Below are positions 22,948 through 31,055 of a stretch of 64,000 nt of DNA, in pieces. A program made the translations under genes and the position numbers. The notes beneath the pieces are model-generated. The model had not been told where the DNA came from and made no database searches. It worked only from the letters and a program-made list of their open reading frames with translations. Source of the DNA: JACVRW01 sp963734025 (GTDB lineage: Bacteria; Actinomycetota; Thermoleophilia; Solirubrobacterales; Thermoleophilaceae). The first letter of the stretch is position 1; every line of letters starts with the position of its first letter. The stretch spans positions 1 through 64,000 of the forward strand of contig CAVTFR010000017.1 in the NCBI GenBank assembly GCA_963734025.1, in the 5' to 3' direction.

Positions 22948-24408
22948 CTACGCGCGGCGCAGCTCCGCCCGCTTGATCTTGCCGCTCGCCGTCTTCGGCA
23001 GCGCCTCCGCGAACTCGACGACGCGCGGGTACTTGTAGGGCGCCGTCGTCTCCTTCACGTGCTCCTGCAGCTCGCGGGCGAGCGCCTCGCCCGGGTCGTA
23101 GCCGTCACGCAGCACGACGACGGCCCGCACCACCTGGCCGCGGACGTCGTCCGCGGCCGCCACCGCGGCCGCCTCCGCCACCGCGGGGTGCGACACCAGC
23201 GCGGATTCGACCTCGAACGGCCCGATGCGGTAGCCGGCCGAGATGATCACGTCGTCGGTCCGGCCCTCGAACCAGAGGTAGCCGTCCTCGTCCTCGCTCA
23301 CCCGGTCGCCGGTGCGCCAGGGCCGGTCGCGCGGGCCGTCGAGGAAGAAGGTGGGCACGGTCTCGGGGTCGATCACGAGCTCGCCGTCGTCGATCCAGGC
23401 GCGGAAGCCCGGAAGCGGGCGGCCCATCGATCCGGGCTTCACCGGCGGGCCGATCGGCATCCCGGTGAGGTGGCCCGTCTCCGTCTGCCCGTAGCCGTCG
23501 TGGATCGACACGCCGACCTCGTCCTGCCAGGCGCGGACCACCTCCGGGTTGAGCGGCTCACCGGCGGCGCAGGCGTGGCGCAGGGCCGGCAGCGGCCGTA
23601 GCTCGGCGCGCTTCGCGATCGCGCGGTACTCGGTGGGGGACATGCAGAGGACGGCCACGCGCTCGCGCTCCACCAGCTCGAGGCGCTCGTCCGGGTCGAA
23701 GCGGGCGTCGTGGAGCAGGGCGGTGGCGCCGCGCAGCCACGCGGCGACGAAGGCGTTGCGGGCCGACAGCGACCAGCCGCTCGCGGCCGTGCACCAGCAC
23801 AGGTCGCCGGGGCGGGCGCCGTACCAGTGCTCCGCCTGGACGCGCTGGCCGGCGAGGTAGCCGTGCCCGTGGCGCACCGGCTTCGGCTCGCCGGCCGTGC
23901 CCGAGGTGAAGACGATCAGCGCCGGGTCGCCGGGATCAGGATCGACCGTCGCGGCCGGATGGGACTCGAGGACGGACTGATCCGGGAGATGCAGGACGAG
24001 CCCGTCGAAGCCGGTCGCGTCGACCAGGTCGAGGTCGCGCTCATCGGCCACGACGGCGCGCGGGTCGACGAGCTCCATGCGCGAGCGCAGGTCGGCGGGC
24101 CGAAGCTGCTCGGTGCACGGCTGCGCCACGGCGCCGAGGCGCCAGCAGGCGAGCATCGTGTACGCCCATTCCGGGCGGTTGCCGAGGACGGTCATCACGA
24201 CGTCGCCGCGACCCACGCCGCGTGCGGCCAGCGCGCCGGCGAGCCGCGCCGAGCGATCGGCCAGCTCTCCGAAGCTCAGCTCGCTCCGCTCGCCCTCGCT
24301 CGAAATGCAGACGAGCGCCGGGCTCGCGGGATCGGTGGCGTCGACGATGTCGGCGACGAAGCTCGCGGCCCGCCCCCTATCAGTCCCCGGGCGACCAGCG
24401 CTCGCCAC
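22948..24408 (-). CDS. Acyl-CoA synthetase (medium-chain/benzoate type, ANL superfamily)
   Basis: Activates a carboxylic acid to its CoA thioester through an acyl-adenylate. The 486-aa protein shows the ATP loop VFTSGTAGEPKPVRHGHGY, the adenine motif HDGYGQTETGHLTGMP, the hinge YLWFEGRTDDVIISAGYRIGP and the C-terminal catalytic Lys in LPKTASGKIKRAELRR. The length is slightly short for the family because the N-terminus is compact. The start overlaps the upstream TetR gene by 29 bp, so both are cotranscribed. The acid used cannot be determined from the sequence. Confidence 0.93.
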   Translation of the reverse strand: MASAGRPGTDRGRAASFVADIVDATDPASPALVCISSEGERSELSFGELADRSARLAGALAARGVGRGDVVMTVLGNRPEWAYTMLACWRLGAVAQPCTEQLRPADLRSRMELVDPRAVVADERDLDLVDATGFDGLVLHLPDQSVLESHPAATVDPDPGDPALIVFTSGTAGEPKPVRHGHGYLAGQRVQAEHWYGARPGDLCWCTAASGWSLSARNAFVAAWLRGATALLHDARFDPDERLELVERERVAVLCMSPTEYRAIAKRAELRPLPALRHACAAGEPLNPEVVRAWQDEVGVSIHDGYGQTETGHLTGMPIGPPVKPGSMGRPLPGFRAWIDDGELVIDPETVPTFFLDGPRDRPWRTGDRVSEDEDGYLWFEGRTDDVIISAGYRIGPFEVESALVSHPAVAEAAAVAAADDVRGQVVRAVVVLRDGYDPGEALARELQEHVKETTAPYKYPRVVEFAEALPKTASGKIKRAELRRA

Positions 24409-25018
24409 GGCTCAGCCGATCCAGGCCGATCCAGGCGAAGTCCATGACCATCTCGACCGCCTGTTCGCGGGCCACCTCGGGATGCTCGGCCCACCAGTTC
24501 GCGACCGACTGTACGCCGCCGACGAGCATCTGGGCCAACACCCGGATTGCCTGGTCGTTCTGCTCGTCGCGCGCCTGGGCGCCGGGATCCTGGGCGATCA
24601 GAGCGGCGACCACGGCGGTGACCTGTTCCACCATGCGGCCGAGGACGGCGGACGTCTCCGGGTCGACGACGTCCCGGAAGAGGATGCGCCAGGCGTCGCG
24701 GCGCTCCTCGACGAAGGCGAAGAAGGCGTCGAGGCCGGTGGCGAGCCGGGCGGCCCCCGACTCGACCTCGACGCCCGCGAGGGCGGACGCGAGCCGCTCG
24801 AAGAGCTCGTTCGCGTTGCGCTCGAGCAGGTCCGCGTAGAGCTCCTGCTTCGACTCGAAGTGCTCATAGATGAGCGCCTTGGAGATCCCGGCTTCGCGTG
24901 CGATGTCGTCGATCGACGACGAGTGGAAGCCGCGCGCCGAGAAGACGGCCAGCGCGGCGTCGAGGATGCCGGCGCGGCGCTCCTCGGCGGTCAGGCGTCG
25001 TCTTGTCGGTGAGTTCAT
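24380..25018 (-). CDS. TetR-family regulator of the acyl-CoA synthetase
   Basis: 212 aa from the ATG at 25018. DNA-binding domain: RRAGILDAALAVFSARGF, SSIDDIAREAGISKALIYEHFESKQELY. The C-terminal ligand-binding domain resembles FadR/YsiA-type fatty-acid regulators (AWRILFRDVVD, QVTAVVAALIAQD, MLVGGVQSVANWW). An alternative start at 25042 would put coding sequence over a palindrome and is less likely. It overlaps the synthetase gene by 29 bp, so it probably senses an acyl-CoA made by it. Confidence 0.9.
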   Translation of the reverse strand: MNSPTRRRLTAEERRAGILDAALAVFSARGFHSSSIDDIAREAGISKALIYEHFESKQELYADLLERNANELFERLASALAGVEVESGAARLATGLDAFFAFVEERRDAWRILFRDVVDPETSAVLGRMVEQVTAVVAALIAQDPGAQARDEQNDQAIRVLAQMLVGGVQSVANWWAEHPEVAREQAVEMVMDFAWIGLDRLSRGERWSPGD

Positions 25019-25027
25019 CGGCGCTTC

Positions 25028-25065
25028 TGTGACACTTGTCACAGTAGACTTACTGAATAGTCAGT
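25028..25065 (-). promoter_or_regulatory. Two palindromes upstream of the TetR gene
   Basis: TGTGACA-CT-TGTCACA (25028-25043) and ACTGA-ATAG-TCAGT (25052-25065). The second has the common form of TetR-family operators and the first lies between it and the ATG; either could be the autoregulatory site. Confidence 0.7.
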
Positions 25066-25096
25066 TAGTTTCCTCGGCAAGGCGTGTAAGGCCCAC

Positions 25097-25157
25097 AGGC
25101 GAGGCGGGAACCCCCCCAAGCGAAGCGGGGAAACCCGCCAGGCGAGCGGGAGACCCC
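25097..25157. repeat. Three imperfect tandem repeats of about 20 bp
   Basis: Units begin AGGCGAGGCGGGAA, AAGCGAAGCGGGGAAA and AGGCGAGCGGGAGA, each followed by a C-rich run. They lie in the leader of the 621-aa membrane protein gene. Each unit is GGCGA..GGGA..CCC and can fold weakly on itself. Function unknown; not a CRISPR because no spacers exist. Confidence 0.6.
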
Positions 25158-25218
25158 AGGCTACGGAGCCGTCGGATCCCGGAGTTGGCGTTGCAGTCGA
25201 GAGCGGGAGCTTAGGCAG

Positions 25219-27084
25219 ATGCGGGGCGTGACCCTCCTTGCGCAGGCGAGTGGAAGCGAACCCGCCGGCGGGGCGGCCGCGGCGGAGGCGATCGGCGCGA
25301 CCGTGGGCGCTCTCGTCGTGACCGCGCTCATAGCTGCCGTGATCGCGGGCCACCGCAGCGGGCGCATCGGCTGGCTCCTGCGGCTGTCGCACCTGGCAGA
25401 GCGCCAGTCCGGCCTGCCGGGGTGGGCCGCGCTGCCGTCGGCCGTCATGGGGGTGTCGCTGCTGACCGCGGCGCTCGGGATGTACTGGGACATCTCGCTC
25501 CACATCGACAACGGGCGCGACGACGGCCCGCTCGCCAACCCGGCCCACTACCCGATCCTGATCGGCCTGTACGGCGCGCTGCTCGCGGGTGCGCTGTCGA
25601 TGGCGCTGTCCGGCCGCGAGCGACCCTGCCGTACGGCCGTCCGCATCGGCGCTGACTGGTGGGCGCCGGCCGGCGGGCTGATGATCGCCGCCTGCGGCGC
25701 CTTCGCGCTGACGGGCTTCCCTCTCGACGACCTCTGGCACCGCATCTTCGGCCAGGACGTGACGCTCTGGGGCCCGACCCACCTGATGCTGATCGGCGGC
25801 GGCTCGCTCGCGGTGCTCGGCGGCATGGTGCTGATGGCGGAGGCGACCACGACGATCGGACGCGACCCGGGGCGCGCGAGTCACCCCTCGTTCGTCTACC
25901 ACCTGCGCCGCGCGCTGCTCGTAGGCGGCTTCCTCGTCGCGCTCTCGACGTTCCAGGGCGAGTTCGACTTCGGAGTCCCGCAGTTCCGGCTCGTCCTGCA
26001 CCCGATCCTGATCATGCTGGCCGCGGGCATCGGCCTCGTCGCGGCCCGCGTCTATCTCGGCCGCGGCGGCGCGCTCCTGGCGGCGCTCGGCTTCATCGCC
26101 ATCCGCGGCGTGATCGCAATCATGGTCGGCGGCGTCTGGGAGCAGACGACGCCGCATTTCCCGCTCTACCTCGTCGAGGCGCTGCTCGTAGAGCTCGTCT
26201 TCCTGCGCTCGCCGGGCCGGAGCCCGGTGGCGGCCGGCGCGCTCGCGGGGGTGCTCGTGGGGACGATCGGACTGGCCGCCGAGTGGGGCTGGTCGCACGC
26301 CTGGATGCCAATCCCGTGGAGCACGGCGCTGCTGCCCGAGGCGGCGCTGGCCGCGCTCGTGACGGCGGTCGCCGGCGGCGCGCTCGGCGGCTTCATCGGC
26401 GGCGCGCTCAGCGGCAGGCTCCCCTCGACCGTGCCGCCCGCCTTGCCGGCGCGGCTCGGGTCGGTCGACAAGCGGGCGGCGCTGCTCGCCGCGGTCGCGC
26501 CGGCAGCCGTGCTCGCGTGGAACGTGCCGCTGTCCGACAGCGGCCCGCGAAGCGCGACGGTCGCTTTGCGCGACGTCGACCCAGGCCCGGGCCGGACCGT
26601 CGCCGGCAACGTGCGCATCGAACCGCCGGGAGCGGTCGGCGACGACCCCGAGTTCATAGGCGTCACGGCCTGGCAGGGCGGTGGCCGAGTGCTCGATCCG
26701 CTCGAGCGGACCGGGCCGGGGGGCTACCGGACGACGAAGCCGATACCGGTGCACGGCGGCTGGAAGGCGACGCTGCGTCTGCAGCAGGGCAGCTCGCTCG
26801 TTGCGGTGCCGATCTTCCAGCCCGAGGACCGCGCGATCCCGGCGCCCGAGACCCCGGCGGCGCCCACCTTCACGCGCAGCTTCCGGCCGGACATCGTCGT
26901 GCTTCAGCGCGAGCGGAAGTTCGACGTCCCGAGCCCACTCAGCGCCGTCGCGTACCTGACCGTGCTGGCGATCGCGCTCGCTCTCTTCACGCTGATCGCG
27001 TGGTCGCTGCTGCGCGTCGATGCCGGCGGGCCGGTGCGCGGGCACGGAGGCAGGACCGCAAGTTCCCGCGCCGAACTAGTTTGA
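25219..27084 (+). CDS. Polytopic membrane protein, 621 aa, unknown function
   Basis: About ten membrane segments in the first 420 residues, then a predicted extracytoplasmic beta-rich domain (from residue 435, TVAGNVRIEPPGAVG, GGWKATLRLQQGSSLVAVPIF) and a last C-terminal helix (VAYLTVLAIALALFTLIAW). Conserved-looking polar residues lie within helices: YWDISLHIDNG, DDLWHRIFGQD and LWGPTHLML, a WDxxxH...WH..FG.D...W.PTH pattern resembling actinobacterial and archaeal membrane proteins that may bind a metal. No transporter or enzyme family is firmly recognised. The ATG follows a short G-rich site; the gene precedes a riboswitch-controlled NlpC/P60 gene. Confidence 0.8.
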   Translation: MRGVTLLAQASGSEPAGGAAAAEAIGATVGALVVTALIAAVIAGHRSGRIGWLLRLSHLAERQSGLPGWAALPSAVMGVSLLTAALGMYWDISLHIDNGRDDGPLANPAHYPILIGLYGALLAGALSMALSGRERPCRTAVRIGADWWAPAGGLMIAACGAFALTGFPLDDLWHRIFGQDVTLWGPTHLMLIGGGSLAVLGGMVLMAEATTTIGRDPGRASHPSFVYHLRRALLVGGFLVALSTFQGEFDFGVPQFRLVLHPILIMLAAGIGLVAARVYLGRGGALLAALGFIAIRGVIAIMVGGVWEQTTPHFPLYLVEALLVELVFLRSPGRSPVAAGALAGVLVGTIGLAAEWGWSHAWMPIPWSTALLPEAALAALVTAVAGGALGGFIGGALSGRLPSTVPPALPARLGSVDKRAALLAAVAPAAVLAWNVPLSDSGPRSATVALRDVDPGPGRTVAGNVRIEPPGAVGDDPEFIGVTAWQGGGRVLDPLERTGPGGYRTTKPIPVHGGWKATLRLQQGSSLVAVPIFQPEDRAIPAPETPAAPTFTRSFRPDIVVLQRERKFDVPSPLSAVAYLTVLAIALALFTLIAWSLLRVDAGGPVRGHGGRTASSRAELV

Positions 27085-27136
27085 AAAGGCACTAAAGCGG
27101 GGTAGGACACCTGCCGACTCTTCTGGTAGTTTCACC

Positions 27137-27278
27137 GCCACGCCGAATCCGCGGAAGCGCGGAACGGGGGAACCAAAGGTGGCTTCGGCCACTGGGGCGA
27201 ACTCCCTGGACGTCTCAGGGGGCGCGCGAGCTCTTTCAGCGCGAGCCCGTCAGCTAACCCCGCAGGCGTTCGAGAGAG
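27137..27278 (+). promoter_or_regulatory. c-di-AMP riboswitch upstream of the NlpC/P60 gene
   Basis: The ydaO/yuaA pattern is complete: CGCGGAACGGGGGAACC, a hairpin around GGTGGCTTCGGCCACTGG, GGGGCGAA, and the 3' core AGCCCGTCAGCTAACC with CCGCAGGC (27244-27267). The ATG is 12 bases beyond. A 37-base core is identical to the riboswitch at 12.9 kb. Confidence 0.94.
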
Positions 27279-27279
27279 A

Positions 27280-27864
27280 ATGCCCTCACCTTTACGCACA
27301 CGATTGCTGCATGCCGCATTGACGCTGGCATGCCTGACGGGAGTCGCCGCGCTCGCGCCGGTCGCCTCTGCCGAGGTGGTTTCGGCAGGTGGCGGCGGCG
27401 CGACGTTCACGCCTCCGCCGCCCCCGCCGGAGAAGGCAACGCTCGTAGGCGGGCGCCTGATCGCGCCGGCGTCGGCGCCGGTCCGCGTCGCGCGCGCCAT
27501 CGAGGCCGCCAACCGGATCGTCGAGAAGCCGTACATCTACGGCGGCGGCCACAAGCTCTACAAGAAGGGCGTCCTCGACGCCGGATACGACTGCTCGGGC
27601 GCCGTCTCCTACGCGCTCTACGGCGGCCGCTTCCTGCGCTCGCCGCTGCCGAGCGGCGCGCTGATGGACTGGGGCGAAGAGGGCCCGGGCCAGTGGATCA
27701 CGGTCTACGCCCACGGCGGGCACGCCTACGTGGTGATCGCGGGATTCCGCTTCGACACCTCGATGCGCGACGCCGACGCACCCGGGCCGGGCTCGGGGCC
27801 GCGCTGGAGCAGGACGCTCCGCCGCTCCTCCGCGTTCGTCGCTCGCCACCCCGTCGGCTACTGA
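27280..27864 (+). CDS. Secreted NlpC/P60-type peptidoglycan hydrolase
   Basis: A 194-aa exported protein. The signal peptide has RTRLLHAALTLACLTGVAAL, with likely cleavage after ASA (residue 31); a Pro-rich linker (PPPPPP) follows, then the peptidase domain with nucleophile Cys105 in GYDCSGAVSYAL and His148 in AHGGHAYVVIAG. It cleaves peptide stems of peptidoglycan. c-di-AMP riboswitch control agrees with known ydaO regulons in Actinobacteria that contain wall hydrolases. Its stop overlaps the convergent FkbM gene by 7 bp. Confidence 0.93.
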   Translation: MPSPLRTRLLHAALTLACLTGVAALAPVASAEVVSAGGGGATFTPPPPPPEKATLVGGRLIAPASAPVRVARAIEAANRIVEKPYIYGGGHKLYKKGVLDAGYDCSGAVSYALYGGRFLRSPLPSGALMDWGEEGPGQWITVYAHGGHAYVVIAGFRFDTSMRDADAPGPGSGPRWSRTLRRSSAFVARHPVGY

Positions 27865-28643
27865 CGCCGCGCGCGCAGGAGCTTCTGGCCGCCGGCCAGC
27901 GGCTCGATCTCGACGCGGTGGCCTGAGAGCAGCCGCGCCACCTCCTCCGCGGACGCGCCCATCATCCCCTCGTGCAGCTCGCCGACGAGGGTCTCGATGT
28001 CGCCGAGGCGCTCGGCCGCCTCGAGCATTTCGAGCTCCATCCCCTCGATGTCGAACTTGAGTAGGTCGATGCGTCCGCCGCAGCGCTCGACGAGCTCATC
28101 GAGGGTCAGCGCCTCGACGGGCTGGCCCTCGCCTCCGCCGCCGAGCGTCGAGCTCGTCAGCGAGTCGCCCCAGGGGCTCGGGTATATGCGCAGCTCACCG
28201 GTCCTGCCCGCCGCCGCGCGCCGCTCGGCGCTCACCCACGGGAACGGCCGCGTGTTCGCGGCGAGCCGCTCGAACGTCCCCGGGTCGGGCTCGAGCGCCA
28301 GGATGCGGGCGTCCGGCCAGCGCGTGGCGAAGAAGACGCTGGCCGCCCCGATGTTGGCGCCGAGGTCGACGATCTGGCCGGGCGCTGCAGGCAGGTCGAG
28401 CTCGTAGTCGCGCGAGACGAACACCTCCCGGAGCGCGAGGAGGTCGCCGAGGCCGGCCACGAGGAAGCTGACCGCGACGCCGTGCGAGCGCAGCCGGACC
28501 CGACGCGGCGGCGGGGCTCGCCCGAGCCGGCGCGCGCCGAGCACGGCGCCCAGCACGAGCGCCAGCCGGGTGCGGGCCACGGCTCCGGGCGCCTCGCGGA
28601 CGAGCGGCCACCACCAGCCTGCGGACCGGCGCAGTCTCGCCAC
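27858..28643 (-). CDS. FkbM-family methyltransferase
   Basis: 261 aa. The SAM-binding core is VDLGANIGAASVFFATRWPD, with the acidic LALEPDPGTFERLAANTRPF; the family's later motifs VEALTLDELVERCG and DLLKFDIEGMELEMLEAA are all present. Such enzymes usually O-methylate sugars or alcohol groups of glycolipids and polysaccharides. The open frame extends far upstream, antisense to the acyl-CoA dehydrogenase, but the GTG at 28643, with an AAGGA site 11 bases before it, is the likely start. It is divergent from the dehydrogenase across a 49-bp gap holding a perfect palindrome. Confidence 0.87.
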   Translation of the reverse strand: MARLRRSAGWWWPLVREAPGAVARTRLALVLGAVLGARRLGRAPPPRRVRLRSHGVAVSFLVAGLGDLLALREVFVSRDYELDLPAAPGQIVDLGANIGAASVFFATRWPDARILALEPDPGTFERLAANTRPFPWVSAERRAAAGRTGELRIYPSPWGDSLTSSTLGGGGEGQPVEALTLDELVERCGGRIDLLKFDIEGMELEMLEAAERLGDIETLVGELHEGMMGASAEEVARLLSGHRVEIEPLAGGQKLLRARRQ

Positions 28644-28663
28644 CGCCGACGGAATATCCTTGC

Positions 28664-28679
28664 TTGACTCGCGAGTCAA
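28664..28679. promoter_or_regulatory. 16-bp perfect palindrome between divergent genes
   Basis: TTGACTCGCGAGTCAA is a perfect palindrome 14 bp before the acyl-CoA dehydrogenase ATG and 21 bp before the FkbM GTG. Size and symmetry fit a TetR-type operator; it also contains a TTGAC -35-like element on both strands. Confidence 0.75.
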
Positions 28680-28692
28680 CGAAAACCGGAGC

Positions 28693-29907
28693 ATGCCTGA
28701 AGTCATGGCGATCGCCACGAGCCCCTTCACCGAGAAGACGGAGGAACAGCAGGCCATCACGGAGATGGTCCGCCAGTTCGTCGACAACGAGGTCATCCCG
28801 ATCGCCGAGGAGCACGACCACGAGGACAAGTTCCCCGAGGCGGTCGTGGAGCACATGAAGGAGCTCGGCCTGTTCGGGGTCACGATCCCGGAGGAGCACG
28901 GCGGGATGGGGCTCGACCTCACCACCTACGCGATGATCGTCGAGGAGCTCTCGCGCGGATGGATCTCGATTTCAGGCATCGTCAACACCCACTTCATCGG
29001 CTCCTACCTGCTGATGAAGTTCGGCACCGACGAGCAGAAGGAGCAGTTCCTCCCCAAGATGGCGACCGGCGAGCTCCGGGCCGCGTTCTCGCTCTCGGAA
29101 CCCGAGTGCGGCTCGGACGTCCAGGGCATCAAGGCCACAGCCAAGAAGACCGACGCGGGCGACTGGGAGCTGAACGGCCAGAAGATGTGGGTCACGAACG
29201 GCCTTCGCTCCGGGGTGGTGTTCGTGCTCATGAAGAGCGACCCGAAGGCCGACCCGCCCCACACCGGGATGACCTGCTTCATCACCGAGAAGGAGCCGGG
29301 CGCCGAGCGGGTCGACGGGCTGACGGTGCCGCCGCAGATCAAGAAGATGGGCTACAAGGGGGTCGAGTCGACGGAGCTCGTCTACGACGGCTTCCGCTGC
29401 CCGCCCGAGCGCATCCTCGGCGGTGAGGAGGCCGGGCTCGGCAAGGGCTTCGCGCAGATGATGGACGCGCTCGAGGTCGGCCGCGTGAACGTGGCGGCGC
29501 GCGGCGTCGGCATCGCCCAGCGAGCGCTCGAGCTGGCGCTGCGCTACTCGCAGGAGCGCAAGACCTTCGGCCGCCCGATCGCGGAGCACCAGGCGATCCA
29601 GTTCAAGCTCGCCGACATGGCGACCAAGATCGAGGCCGCCCGGCTGCTCACGCTCAAGGCCGCGCGCATGAAGGACGCGGGCCAGCGCTCGGACCTCGAG
29701 GCCGGCATGGCGAAGCTGTTCGCCTCGGAGACCGGCAAGGAGGTGGTCGAGGAGTCGTTCCGCATCCACGGCGGCTACGGCTACTCGAAGGAGTACGAGA
29801 TCGAGCGCCTCTACCGCGACGCGCCGCTGCTCCTGATCGGCGAGGGGACATCCGAGATCCAGCGCATGGTGATCGGCAAGAAGCTGCTCGAGCGCAACAA
29901 GATCTAG
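28693..29907 (+). CDS. Acyl-CoA dehydrogenase
   Basis: FAD enzyme that introduces a 2,3-double bond into an acyl-CoA. 404 aa from the ATG at 28693 (CGGAG site). Domain order: N-terminal helices (TEEQQAITEMVRQFVDNEV), middle beta domain with CFITEKEPGAER and FSLSEPECGSDVQGIKATA, and the C-terminal helical domain with RVNVAARGVGIAQRALELA and the signature ERKTFGRPIAEHQAIQFKLADM. The catalytic Glu is probably in IGEGTSEIQRM. It resembles short/branched-chain dehydrogenases. The SCP2-like and deacetylase genes follow closely on the same strand. The perfect palindrome upstream suggests dedicated regulation. Confidence 0.95.
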   Translation: MPEVMAIATSPFTEKTEEQQAITEMVRQFVDNEVIPIAEEHDHEDKFPEAVVEHMKELGLFGVTIPEEHGGMGLDLTTYAMIVEELSRGWISISGIVNTHFIGSYLLMKFGTDEQKEQFLPKMATGELRAAFSLSEPECGSDVQGIKATAKKTDAGDWELNGQKMWVTNGLRSGVVFVLMKSDPKADPPHTGMTCFITEKEPGAERVDGLTVPPQIKKMGYKGVESTELVYDGFRCPPERILGGEEAGLGKGFAQMMDALEVGRVNVAARGVGIAQRALELALRYSQERKTFGRPIAEHQAIQFKLADMATKIEAARLLTLKAARMKDAGQRSDLEAGMAKLFASETGKEVVEESFRIHGGYGYSKEYEIERLYRDAPLLLIGEGTSEIQRMVIGKKLLERNKI

Positions 29908-29917
29908 AGTCCGGCCC

Positions 29918-30271
29918 GTGAGCTCCGGGGACACCAGGACCCTCATCACCCGGGCCGTCGAGCGCCTCCAGGAGCAGGTGCCGTCGCTGAAGCAGGTGAA
30001 GCTCGTGGTCCGGCTGGAGCTGCGCGCCCGTGGCTCCGACGTGCCGATCTGGCGCGTGGAGGTCCCGGGGCCCAAGGTCACGAAGGATCCCGCCGGCGAC
30101 GCTCGCATCGACGTCTCGGTCAACCGGCCGGAGTTCAACCAGCTCGCAGCGGAGGGCACGTTGAGGGAGTGGGTCGACGCCTACGAGCGCGGGCACGTCC
30201 GGGTGACCGGCGACCCGGCGGTGACCAAGCTGCTCGGCAACGTCTTTCAGCGGCAGCTCGTGCGCCGCTGA
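29918..30271 (+). CDS. SCP2 sterol-transfer-like small protein
   Basis: 117 aa, GTG start 10 bp after the acyl-CoA dehydrogenase stop. The SCP2 pattern is seen in VKLVVRLELRARGSDVPIWRVEV, DARIDVSVNRPEFNQLAAEG and the ending WVDAYERGHVRVTGDP followed by a helix ending LLGNVFQR. Such domains bind acyl or sterol ligands. Position suggests that it delivers or shields acyl-CoA substrates of the neighbouring dehydrogenase. Confidence 0.78.
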   Translation: MSSGDTRTLITRAVERLQEQVPSLKQVKLVVRLELRARGSDVPIWRVEVPGPKVTKDPAGDARIDVSVNRPEFNQLAAEGTLREWVDAYERGHVRVTGDPAVTKLLGNVFQRQLVRR

Positions 30272-30284
30272 GGTGCCTCCGGGC

Positions 30285-31055
30285 ATGGCCGGGCCGCTCA
30301 TCCTCCACTACCACGTGCTGGGCGAGGTCGAGCGTCGCGATGACCCGCACGAGCTGGTGATCTCGCCGGCGGCCTTCACGAGTCAGGTCGAGCGCGTGCG
30401 CAGTCGGGGCTTCCGCTTCCTGTTCCAGCACGAGCTCGCCCGCCTGATCGACGGGGGAGGCACCGGTGAGGGCGTCTGCTCGATCACCTTCGACGACGGG
30501 ACGGCGGACAACGCCGCGGTCCTGCCCCCACTGCTGGAAGAGCTGGGCGTGCCGGCCACGATCTACGCCTGCCCAGGGCTCCTCGGCCGCGACTATCCCT
30601 TCACAGAGCCGGGCGCGGGCGTGCGCATCATGGATCGGGACGAGCTGCTGGCCACCGCCGCCAACCCGCGCATCGAGATTGGCTCCCACACCCGCGAGCA
30701 CACCGTCCTGGAGCACGCCACGGGCCAGGAGGCGGACACGGAGATGAGCGCCTCGCGAGCCGAGCTCGAAGACCTGCTGGGCGGCCGGGTGGTCTCCTTC
30801 GCCTACCCCAACTGCCTGTACTCCGACGCGTGCCCGCCTGCCGCGCGACGCGCGGGCTACACCAGCGCCGTGACCTGCGGCCGGCGGGGAGGCACGGGGC
30901 TGTTCGAGCTGCGCCGCGAGAGCCCGAGCCCCAAGGACGGCCGCCTGCGCTTCGAGCTCAAGTCCCGTGGCCTCTTTCACCAGGCGTGGGACCTGCCGCC
31001 GATGCGAGCCGCCCGCGCCGTCACCCGTCCGCTGCGGAACCGCCGGCTTCGCTAG
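30285..31055 (+). CDS. Polysaccharide deacetylase (NodB domain)
   Basis: 256 aa, no signal peptide. NodB motif 1 SITFDDGTADN supplies the catalytic base and metal Asp (Asp70, Asp71), motif 2 is SHTREHT (His135, His139), and FAYPNCLYSD stands for motif 3. Probably removes acetyl groups from a sugar on a lipid-linked or cytoplasmic precursor. An in-frame GTG lies at 30273; the ATG at 30285 starts AGPLILHYHVLG as in relatives. The 3' end overlaps the convergent methyltransferase by 35 bp. Confidence 0.88.
   Translation: MAGPLILHYHVLGEVERRDDPHELVISPAAFTSQVERVRSRGFRFLFQHELARLIDGGGTGEGVCSITFDDGTADNAAVLPPLLEELGVPATIYACPGLLGRDYPFTEPGAGVRIMDRDELLATAANPRIEIGSHTREHTVLEHATGQEADTEMSASRAELEDLLGGRVVSFAYPNCLYSDACPPAARRAGYTSAVTCGRRGGTGLFELRRESPSPKDGRLRFELKSRGLFHQAWDLPPMRAARAVTRPLRNRRLR

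Noticed and set aside
25097..25157. CRISPR-like repeats
   Set aside because: Three adjacent imperfect units with no spacers and no cas genes in the window.
25039..27045. 668-codon minus-strand frame
   Set aside because: Antisense to the polytopic membrane protein; the product is almost only Arg/Glu/Ala/His with no domain.
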